Assembly: GCA_050694175.1 (NCBI GenBank)
Contig: JBOGXA010000003.1
Location: 117,497 to 181,496, forward strand
Reading direction: 5' to 3'
DNA: 64,000 nucleotides
Source of the DNA: JBOGXA01 sp050694175
GTDB taxonomy: Bacteria > Actinomycetota > CADDZG01 > WHSQ01
The number at the start of each line of letters is the position of its first letter. Position 1 is the first letter of the stretch. A program made the translations under genes and the position numbers. Shown here piece after piece: positions 26,952 through 34,093 of the stretch. Below the pieces are notes generated by a model. It worked only from the letters and a program-made list of their open reading frames with translations, ran no database searches and was not told the DNA's origin.

Positions 26952-28564
26952 CCGAGTCCCCGCAGGGACTGCTCGATCTGGGCTTCCTCTTCCTCCGAGT
27001 ATGGGCTCGATTCCGACCGCTCGCCGGTGGAGCGATACGGCTCGGTCGTCGCAGCCGCGGCTTCGTCGCGCAACAGCTCCGTGGCAACGCGGCCGTCGAG
27101 GCCGGCGGGGACGGGGAGCCCGAGCAGATGGAACGCGGTCGGAAGCACATCAACGATGTCGACGGTCCCCTGCGAGGTGGAGGCCCGCACCGTGGGGCCC
27201 GCCGCGACCAGGATACCGTTGGTGTGGTGGTAACCCCAGGGACGGTCGCGATGGTCTGTGAGCGGACCGCGCGCGGCAAGGGTGTCGGACAGCTCGTAAC
27301 GCTGGTCGCGGCAGAACGGGAACAGATGAGGGCTGCGCGTCAGGTGGGGGCCATGCACGACTTCGCGGCGGCCGACGATGCGATCGACGACCGGCCCTCC
27401 GTCGGCGGGATCCTCGAGGTCCAGCAGCCTTTCCGTCAGCTCTAGCTCCAATCGAGGCACGTCGGTGGCGTCGACGACGCCGCGTGGGAGCTCACCCCGC
27501 ACGTTGATGTGAATGCCTTGCTCCGCGACATGGGACGCGAATGCACGCGACTGCTCCCAGTCGATGCCCGCCTGGACGCGCGCCTTGATGCGATGCAGCA
27601 GCGGACGCGGAACTACCCGGCGCGCCAAACGTTGGCCGGTTCCCGCGAGGACTTTGGCGCGGGTGAACCGGCTGACGGCAGGCAACCGCGTGTAGCCCCA
27701 GGAGGCCAGCAGCAGGTTGAGGTTGAGTGTCTTCTCCCAGGGCCCGAAGCCGTGATCCGACACGATGAGGAGGTTCCCATCTGGGCCCGCCCAGGTCGCA
27801 AGTTCGTCGATGGCCCGGTCAAGCTCGGCAAAGTATGCGATCGCGTGATCGCGCATCGACGCGGCCTCGGGACGCGCGTACCACTCCGAGCAGTCGACTA
27901 TGTATTGGTACTGGAGGTGCTGGAGTCGATCGACGCCTTCGAACACCGCGAAGACGACGTCGACCTCGGAGTGATCCAGGAGCGCACCGAGGACCTGTCG
28001 GCGAAGGCGTTGAACGTCGATGATCCGCTCAACGATCTCGGGCCGATCCCAATCGCTTTCGTAGGACACGACGGTGTCCAGCGGGTAGCGCCGGCCGGCG
28101 ATCCGACCGACGAGCTCCGTCACGCTGTGGTCGGTGGAGAAGTTGGGCCGACTCGTTTCGGTCCATCCGGCGGCCAGGCCCCCGGCGACCATGAAGCCGT
28201 TCACAGGTTCCGGCGGATAGAACATCGGGATGTTGAAGACCCCGGTGCGCAGCCCCTTCTCCCCGAGAAATCGCCACATCGGGGGTTCGTCGATCAGACC
28301 CGCGTGGGCGATCTCAACCCGCTCCTGCGGTGTACCCGCCAGGAAGCCGAATACGCCGTGCCGGCCGGGGTTCACGCCGGTAGCCATCGACACCCACGCC
28401 GGCGGCGTGTAGGTGGGAACGGTGGAGCGAAGTATCGCCCCCGTCCCGCGTTGCCGGAGTCGATGCAGCGCGGGCATCACGCCCTGTTCAAGCAACGGGT
28501 CGAGGACGCGGAAGGTCGCGCCGTCCAGGCCGACGAGCGCAAGTTTTCCCGGATTCAGCGGCAT
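26939..28564 (-). CDS. Alkaline phosphatase superfamily protein (type I phosphodiesterase/nucleotide pyrophosphatase-like)
   Basis: 541 aa. N-terminal KLALVGLDGATFRVLDPLL gives the first metal-binding Asp; the nucleophile Thr lies in VPTYTPPAWVSMATG; further ligands are in FEGVDRLQHLQYQY, LLIVSDHGFGP and GYHHTNGILVAAGP. No signal peptide is seen, so it may be cytoplasmic. Such proteins hydrolyse phosphodiesters, and some transfer phospho-groups to glycans. Within a polysaccharide region it could process a nucleotide-sugar or a sulfate/phosphate ester. The substrate cannot be read from sequence. Confidence 0.83.
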   Translation of the reverse strand: MPLNPGKLALVGLDGATFRVLDPLLEQGVMPALHRLRQRGTGAILRSTVPTYTPPAWVSMATGVNPGRHGVFGFLAGTPQERVEIAHAGLIDEPPMWRFLGEKGLRTGVFNIPMFYPPEPVNGFMVAGGLAAGWTETSRPNFSTDHSVTELVGRIAGRRYPLDTVVSYESDWDRPEIVERIIDVQRLRRQVLGALLDHSEVDVVFAVFEGVDRLQHLQYQYIVDCSEWYARPEAASMRDHAIAYFAELDRAIDELATWAGPDGNLLIVSDHGFGPWEKTLNLNLLLASWGYTRLPAVSRFTRAKVLAGTGQRLARRVVPRPLLHRIKARVQAGIDWEQSRAFASHVAEQGIHINVRGELPRGVVDATDVPRLELELTERLLDLEDPADGGPVVDRIVGRREVVHGPHLTRSPHLFPFCRDQRYELSDTLAARGPLTDHRDRPWGYHHTNGILVAAGPTVRASTSQGTVDIVDVLPTAFHLLGLPVPAGLDGRVATELLRDEAAAATTEPYRSTGERSESSPYSEEEEAQIEQSLRGLGYLE

Positions 28565-28600
28565 GGGTAGAGCATAGAAGAGCTGCTCGGTTTGAAGGCT

Positions 28601-29707
28601 ATGGCGTACCTATGGTTTGTTCTCATCGTGGTTGCGCCGCATGTCTTGATAACCGACGGAGCCTCCGGCCAGGCGCGCTCGACGCTCGCGGCGGCGCGTG
28701 CGCTCGCACACGCCGGCTACGCGCCGGTAGTGACGGTGTCCGGCTCCAACTCGCTGGCCGCAGCATCGCGTTACTGCGCCCGTGCCGTTACCGTCCCTCC
28801 TGCCGGCGAGCCGGGCTATGCGGAGGCGGTCGGCGTGGAGCTGGCGAGCGACGACTACGTTTGCGTCCTTCCCTCGAGCGATGCCGCCTTGCTGGCACTG
28901 GGGTTCGACGTCGGTCATCTGCTCGATAAGAGCCGGCTACTGCAGCATGCTCGCAGGGTCGGCATACCCGTGCCGGCGCAGACGCGCTTCGAGCTGTGGG
29001 AGGAGCTAGTAGCGTCCGCCGACGATCTTGATTACCCGCTGATAGTGAAGCCGGTGGTGATGGGGCCGTCGGTGGTCGTCGCACAGGGCCCCGAGGATCT
29101 CAGGCGCGCGGGAATGCCCTTTGAGGGTCCCGTTCTGGCCCAGGAGTGGCTCGGACCTCCGCTGACGTCAGCGGCCGGAGTGGTGTGGGAGGGACGCCTT
29201 GTTGCAAGCGTGCACCAGCGCTACCTGCGGACCTGGCCACCGGCCGCAGGAGGAGCCTGCGCTGCGGTGAGCGTCGAGCGAGACGTCGCGACCGACGCCG
29301 CCGTCACAGAGCTGCTGGGGGGATTCTCCGGGCTGTTCCACGCGCAGTTCGCAGCCGGCAGACTCATCGACCTCAACCCGCGCCTCTATGGTTCGTTGCC
29401 GCTGGCGGTCAAGGCCGGCGTCAACGTTCCGGCGATCTACTGCGATCTGGTGCTCGGCCGGAGGACGGAGGCCCCGAAGCACGGGCGCCCTGGTGTCTAC
29501 TACCGCTCGCTCGAAGGCGAGCTCCGCTGGGCCGCGCATCACCTGTTCGGTCGCGGGCGCTCGCCGTTACGGGCCGTCCGGGCGCTCGTCCCGCACCGCC
29601 GCGTGGCGCACGCCGTTGAATCGCTCACGGACCCGGGACCTATGCTCGCCCGCCTGCGCCACGTCGTCGGGCAGGGGAGGCACCGGCGGGATCGGCGGTC
29701 CGGCTAA
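28601..29707 (+). CDS. ATP-grasp family protein
   Basis: About 368 aa. Starts at 28592 (TTG), 28601 (ATG) or 28628 (GTG) are all possible; the last begins the conserved part VVAPHVLITDGASGQ. The pattern is that of ATP-grasp carboxylate ligases: an N-terminal nucleotide-like fold, DKSRLLQHARRVGIPVPAQT, the LDYPLIVKPV strand, QEWLG, and a metal-binding end HAQFAAGRLIDLNPRLYGS. Such enzymes join a carboxylate to an amine or thiol via an acyl phosphate. In this locus it may modify a glycan with an amino acid, but this is a guess. Confidence 0.75.
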   Translation: MAYLWFVLIVVAPHVLITDGASGQARSTLAAARALAHAGYAPVVTVSGSNSLAAASRYCARAVTVPPAGEPGYAEAVGVELASDDYVCVLPSSDAALLALGFDVGHLLDKSRLLQHARRVGIPVPAQTRFELWEELVASADDLDYPLIVKPVVMGPSVVVAQGPEDLRRAGMPFEGPVLAQEWLGPPLTSAAGVVWEGRLVASVHQRYLRTWPPAAGGACAAVSVERDVATDAAVTELLGGFSGLFHAQFAAGRLIDLNPRLYGSLPLAVKAGVNVPAIYCDLVLGRRTEAPKHGRPGVYYRSLEGELRWAAHHLFGRGRSPLRAVRALVPHRRVAHAVESLTDPGPMLARLRHVVGQGRHRRDRRSG

Positions 29708-30417
29708 CGGCCGAAGGCGCGCTTTAGTCGAAGATAGCCGGGCATCGTCTTGAGCGCGAGCGATGCGATGCCGTCGCCCGCGTACAGACCGACGCGTGGA
29801 ATGGCAAAGGGACCCACGGGACCGAGGTGCTTCGACGTTGTGAACGCGAGGGAGAATCCGGCGCGGCCGGCGGCACGCCGGACTCGTGCATCGTGAAGGC
29901 CTCGGGGGTAGGCAAGCAGCGAAGCGGGTCGGCCGAGCAGGTCCTCGAGCGCTTGCTTGCTGGTACGCAGGTCGCGCTCGCATTCGTCGTCCGAGAGCTC
30001 GGTGAGGTCGCTGTGGGTGTGCCCGTGCGAGCCAAACTCGACGCCCGAGTCCTGCATCTCGATGATCTCATCGACGGTGAGGGTGTCGGGCGGAGTGGAG
30101 GTGGGATCGTCGATCCAATCCACGCGCACGTCGTCGGTGAGGGTCGCACTGACGACGAACACCGTCGCCGGGATGCCATACCGCAGGAGCACGGGCAAGG
30201 CGTACTCGTACAGGTCCGTGTAGCCGTCGTCGAAGGTAACCGACAGGAGCCGGGGCCCCAGCCGGCCGCCGGCAGCAAGCCTGCGTCCCGCCTCCGCTGC
30301 GGGCACGAACCTTCGACGGCGCGCCATCCAAGCACAATGCCTCTCGAAGCGCGCGGGCGACACGGAGAGCGGCGAAGACCACCGGGGGTTCACCGCGTGG
30401 TAGGTGAGGATCGGCAT
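29704..30417 (-). CDS. Polysaccharide deacetylase (NodB/CE4)
   Basis: 237 aa from ATG at 30417 (GTG at 30423 is an alternative; the longer frame to 30558 lacks conserved sequence). Seen: MPILTYHAVNP at the start, the catalytic TFDDGYTDLYEYALPVL, and the metal-binding GSHGHTHSDLTEL. It removes N- or O-acetyl groups from glycans. No signal peptide, so either it acts inside the cell or export is unrecognised. Its end overlaps the ATP-grasp gene by 4 nt. Confidence 0.88.
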   Translation of the reverse strand: MPILTYHAVNPRWSSPLSVSPARFERHCAWMARRRRFVPAAEAGRRLAAGGRLGPRLLSVTFDDGYTDLYEYALPVLLRYGIPATVFVVSATLTDDVRVDWIDDPTSTPPDTLTVDEIIEMQDSGVEFGSHGHTHSDLTELSDDECERDLRTSKQALEDLLGRPASLLAYPRGLHDARVRRAAGRAGFSLAFTTSKHLGPVGPFAIPRVGLYAGDGIASLALKTMPGYLRLKRAFGR

Positions 30418-30502
30418 CGGCACGTGTCTACCAGGAACGGAGGGCCCCGGAGCACGTGTACCGTAATCGTCCTCGCTCGCTCGTAGGACACTTAGAGGGG
30501 TA

Positions 30503-31426
30503 ATGGCCGGCGCGCGTCTGCTCTTCATCATCGGTACGGGTCGCTGCGGTTCGACCATGACGCACGAGGTCCTGGCCCGTCATCCCGACACGGGGTTCAT
30601 CTCGAACCTGGACGCCAACCTTCCTGCGCTCAACCTCAGGGGGCGCTGGAACAGCGGGTTGCTCGCGTTCACCCCCCAGGCCCTGACGCAACGGGACAGC
30701 CGCGTGGGCCCTCTCGTCAAGTTGCGGGCGCGCTTTGGGCCGGCGGAGGCGTACGCACTGTTGAACCGACATGTGTCGGCGCTGCTATCGGAATCGGTAA
30801 GGGATCTGACGGCCGGGGACGTCACCCCTCCGCTCCGCAGCCGGATGATGGACTTCTACGAGCGCCGCATCGCGGCGCAACAAAAACGCGTGTTCCTGTC
30901 GAAGTTCTCGGGCTGGCCGCGCGCCCGGTTCTTGCACGAGATCTTCGCCGACGCTCGTTTCGTACACGTCGTGCGCGACGGCCGGGGGGTTGCGGAGTCG
31001 ATGATCAGACGGCCGTGGTGGCGCGGCTATATGGGCCCTCAACACTGGCAGTACGGGCCTCTGTCCGAGGAGCATGAACGTGTGTGGGTGGGGGCCGACC
31101 GCTCCTACATCGTGCTGGCCGGGCTGCAGTGGATGATGTTGATGGACGCATTTGATGCCGCGCGCGCGGCAATTCCTTCGGACCGGTGGCTGGAGGTGCG
31201 CTACGAGGACCTCGTCGCCGATGCGCGCGCTCGCTTCGGCGAGATCCTTGCCTTCGCCGGGCTCGAATCGACGCGGGCCTTCGACCGGCGGTTCGCGAAG
31301 TACCGATTCGTCCCCGAGCGCCGGGATGCCTACCGGAACCGTCTAACGCCGGACCAGCTCGACGCCTTGAACGAGATCATGGGAGAGCACCTGCGCGCGC
31401 ACGGATACGACGTAGCACCTCGCTGA
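30503..31426 (+). CDS. Sulfotransferase family protein (2)
   Basis: 307 aa. PAPS-binding loop LLFIIGTGRCGSTMTHEVLA at the N-terminus and the 3'-phosphate site ARFVHVVRDGRGVAESM. EVRYEDLVADARARFGEIL is typical of the sulfotransferase C-terminal half. It is distinct from the copy at 17.6 kb in length and loops (GTGRCGST against GAQRSGTS). The ATG has GAGGGG just upstream with an unusually short gap. Together the two suggest the surface polysaccharide or a lipid is sulfated. Confidence 0.86.
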   Translation: MAGARLLFIIGTGRCGSTMTHEVLARHPDTGFISNLDANLPALNLRGRWNSGLLAFTPQALTQRDSRVGPLVKLRARFGPAEAYALLNRHVSALLSESVRDLTAGDVTPPLRSRMMDFYERRIAAQQKRVFLSKFSGWPRARFLHEIFADARFVHVVRDGRGVAESMIRRPWWRGYMGPQHWQYGPLSEEHERVWVGADRSYIVLAGLQWMMLMDAFDAARAAIPSDRWLEVRYEDLVADARARFGEILAFAGLESTRAFDRRFAKYRFVPERRDAYRNRLTPDQLDALNEIMGEHLRAHGYDVAPR

Positions 31427-32441
31427 GTAGGCGCTCCCAGAAGCCGATCCCGTATCCGAAGTGCAGTGCCGGAAAGACGAGTGGCAGCCACTTGCGTACG
31501 TCCCGCTCCTCCAGGTTGCGGCCGGTCGATGCGGTCGCGGCCGCGACGATAGCTACGTAGGGGCCGAGCAGGATGACCGATGCTCGCGTGCGCCGAAGTA
31601 ACAACACGTAGGCCAGGAGCGCGACAAAAACCGGCGGTGCCAGATGACGGGGCCTCAGCGACCGCGGGTGTAGCAGCGACACGACTGCCTTCCCCCGGCC
31701 GTAGCGACGGTACTGACGGAAGAGATCGGGGATCGATTGCCGGCAGCGCCAGGCGATCGTGAGCTCGGGATCGAACAACAGCCGGTGACCGCCGACGCGC
31801 AGCCGATGGTCCAGCTCGAAATCCTCGTTGGCCAGCAGCCGCTCGTCCCAGCCGCCGAGCTCCTTGAGCAGCGCCGTCGGGTATGCGCCGAAGGGCACGT
31901 GCTCGACGGTCTGCATGGCCGTGCCGTGGTGATAGAGGGAGCCTCCGACTCCGAACGGAGAGCCCAGCGCAGCGGCGATCGCGCGGCCGGTCGGTGTGGT
32001 GCCGACCGCGTCTTTTCGCCCTCCGACGCCACCCCACCGTCCGCTCCGTAGATGTTCGGCTGCTCGGGCGACGTAGGTGGGCGGGACGGTTGAGTGGGCG
32101 TCGACCCGTACCAGCCATCGGCCACGGGCGGCCTCGAGACCCACGTTGAGGGCCGTGGGGATCGTGCGCGCTCCGTCCCTGAGCACTCGCACGCGGTGGT
32201 CGTGGTGCGCGATCTCCTCGACGATCGAACGCGTCCGGTCGTCCGAGTCCCCGTCTACTACCAGCACCTCGAGATCGGCGTAGTCCTGCGCGAGCACCGC
32301 CTCCAGGCATGCGCGGATCGATTCTTCCTCGTTGCGCGCGGGGATCACCACCGACACGAGGTCGGTGTTGGGGTCGGGACCGTGCGACGCCGGGGCCCGG
32401 ATCGCTCTTTTCGACCGAGATCGATGCATGACGTTGGACAT
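31377..32441 (-). CDS. Glycosyltransferase family 2 (ExoA-like)
   Basis: 354 aa. GT-A fold: VSVVIPARNEEESIRACLEA, then EVLVVDGDSDDRT, a WLVRVDAHS motif (D-x-D-like metal site), and GGWDERLLANEDFELDHRL with the ED acceptor motif. The C-terminal part holds about three membrane helices (LAPPVFVALLAYVLLL and following), as in ExoA-type succinoglycan enzymes. It likely adds a sugar to a lipid-linked intermediate. Its 3' end overlaps the sulfotransferase gene by 50 nt. ATG at 32429 is an alternative start. Confidence 0.87.
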   Translation of the reverse strand: MSNVMHRSRSKRAIRAPASHGPDPNTDLVSVVIPARNEEESIRACLEAVLAQDYADLEVLVVDGDSDDRTRSIVEEIAHHDHRVRVLRDGARTIPTALNVGLEAARGRWLVRVDAHSTVPPTYVARAAEHLRSGRWGGVGGRKDAVGTTPTGRAIAAALGSPFGVGGSLYHHGTAMQTVEHVPFGAYPTALLKELGGWDERLLANEDFELDHRLRVGGHRLLFDPELTIAWRCRQSIPDLFRQYRRYGRGKAVVSLLHPRSLRPRHLAPPVFVALLAYVLLLRRTRASVILLGPYVAIVAAATASTGRNLEERDVRKWLPLVFPALHFGYGIGFWERLLSEVLRRIRARAGALP

Positions 32442-32517
32442 TAGACCTCTGGGGTCGGTTGCCGCAGGGCCCCCGCGTGCTGGTCACCCCCGGGGGCGCG
32501 CTCGCCTCCTGCCCTAT

Positions 32518-33744
32518 CTACGGGGCCGCGGGAAGGAACTCGTTGTGCCAGTACTCGTTGCGGCCGGGCTTGACGGACGACAGCACCGTGCCGGTGGTGG
32601 GGGTGATGACCTGCTTGGTGGAGGTGGGATATGTGTTCTGCGAGGCAGTCCACTTGGTGGGAGCGGCGGTGAACGAAGGTGTCGGGAAGTCGCTCTGGTA
32701 CACCTTCACGCCTCCTTTGACCGTGAAGACGTACATCTCGTCGAGCTGGGGGGCAAGCAGCAGGGTGGGCTTCGTGTGGTTGCCGGCCCCCGCGGTCGTG
32801 ACCGTGAACGCCTCCCAGTCCGCGGCCGCGCCCCGGCGCAGCACCACTATCAGGGGATCGGGCCCGAGGGTGAGGCCGGTCTTGATCGCGGCGTGGACCT
32901 CGCCCCCGGCCACCTTCAGGTTGATGTGGTCGTCGGCGCACGCCTTGGTTGCCGGACATCCGCCCACACCCCCGCCGTAGGCGGTCTCGGCAGGCCCGAA
33001 ACCGGCCCTGGTGCCGGCATCCGGATCGGTCGCATCGGTGCGTGACGCGAAGAACATCCGCTTTGCGTTCTGATCGGACCACATCACGCCGATGCTCGTT
33101 CCGAACGACGTCACGGCGGATATGTCGTCGCTCGTCACGCCGGAGGCGAGCGTCTTGAACGTGAACGCCGTTCCTCCGGGGGAGGTGTAGCCGACCCTGA
33201 TGTTGCTCCCGACCCGGTACGTGGTCCACAGCCTGCCGTGAGTGTCGCGTGCGATGGTGAGAGCCTCGGTGCCCGTGGTCGAGATCCTGGCGGGAAAGCC
33301 GTTTACTACGGTGAAGCCGGTGCCGTCATACGACAGCTTGTAGAGCAGATTCTCTCGTGGGTTGCTCACCAGCGACTTGTTATCGCGCAGGGTTACGTAC
33401 AGGATCCCGCCGTCTTCGTCGAAGAGGGTGTCGGCCTTCATCCAGGGGTCGGCCGTGGGCAGGGTCAGTTGCGGCTGCCACGCATGGCCGTCGAGCCTGA
33501 AGAGCGAGACCCCTCCGCTCGCGTCGCCCAGGACCGCCCACCACCTGCCGTCCCCGGTGTAGAAGAGCTTGCTCTCGGGAGTCCGTCCCGTCGCCGGGCC
33601 ACCCGCCGAGGTGACGTTGCTGTGGTGGGCGAAGTCCGCAACTCCAGACGGGGTCCACGGCTCGCGCCCGGCCGCGTACGCAGCAGTTATGCCCAACCCC
33701 ACCGCAACTACGAACAAGAGCGCGGTTCGCTTGATTGTCGTCAT
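32518..33744 (-). CDS. Secreted repeat-rich protein, paralogue of the gene at 20716-22116
   Basis: 408 aa. ATG at 33744 follows GGAGGGACC and gives a signal peptide with core ALLFVVAVGLGITAAYAA. Like its paralogue it carries ESKLFYTG, RWWAVLG, ADPWMKADTLFDE, EALTIARD, RLWTTY, IGVMWSDQ, ETAYGGG, GGCP, CADDH, KPTLLLAP, YVF and TKQVIT, in the same order. It is about 60 residues shorter. The fold may be a beta-propeller. The pair brackets the central part of the polysaccharide region, which hints at a shared extracellular role. Confidence 0.72.
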   Translation of the reverse strand: MTTIKRTALLFVVAVGLGITAAYAAGREPWTPSGVADFAHHSNVTSAGGPATGRTPESKLFYTGDGRWWAVLGDASGGVSLFRLDGHAWQPQLTLPTADPWMKADTLFDEDGGILYVTLRDNKSLVSNPRENLLYKLSYDGTGFTVVNGFPARISTTGTEALTIARDTHGRLWTTYRVGSNIRVGYTSPGGTAFTFKTLASGVTSDDISAVTSFGTSIGVMWSDQNAKRMFFASRTDATDPDAGTRAGFGPAETAYGGGVGGCPATKACADDHINLKVAGGEVHAAIKTGLTLGPDPLIVVLRRGAAADWEAFTVTTAGAGNHTKPTLLLAPQLDEMYVFTVKGGVKVYQSDFPTPSFTAAPTKWTASQNTYPTSTKQVITPTTGTVLSSVKPGRNEYWHNEFLPAAP

Positions 33745-33896
33745 TCCCGAGGTCCCTCCGGTATCCGCCGAAACCACAGTACCCGGAGGGTGGGCCCCCG
33801 GACTAGGTGGTCGGCGATCAAAATCGTCAACAATAAATACGGGGATGGGGCTGGGTTTCAATCCGGGGAGCATCGGATTTGAGCTAGGGTCAGCGC

Positions 33897-34058
33897 ATGA
33901 TCAAACGGCTTTTATCGGTGGCGTTCGGGGCTGCCCTGGCGCTCGAGCTCCAGCGGTGGTGGGAGAGCCGGCGGGCGCGGCTGAGTCCCGGCGCGCTCAC
34001 CGGATCACTCTTGGACAAGGTGAACTCCCAACTCGAGGCTAGGCGCGCCGGCCGCTAG
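33897..34058 (+). CDS. Small membrane protein upstream of alaS
   Basis: 53 aa, ATG at 33897, TAG at 34056-34058, with AGGG upstream. It starts with Lys/Arg, then a hydrophobic helix LLSVAFGAALALELQRWW, then a basic tail. In other Actinomycetota a small membrane protein (DUF6167 type) lies directly before alaS; this one has the same size and position, though the match is by pattern only. Function unknown. Confidence 0.6.
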   Translation: MIKRLLSVAFGAALALELQRWWESRRARLSPGALTGSLLDKVNSQLEARRAGR

Positions 34059-34093
34059 TCTCCCCGCAGCCCGCCCGGCGGCCGGCAGGAGTC

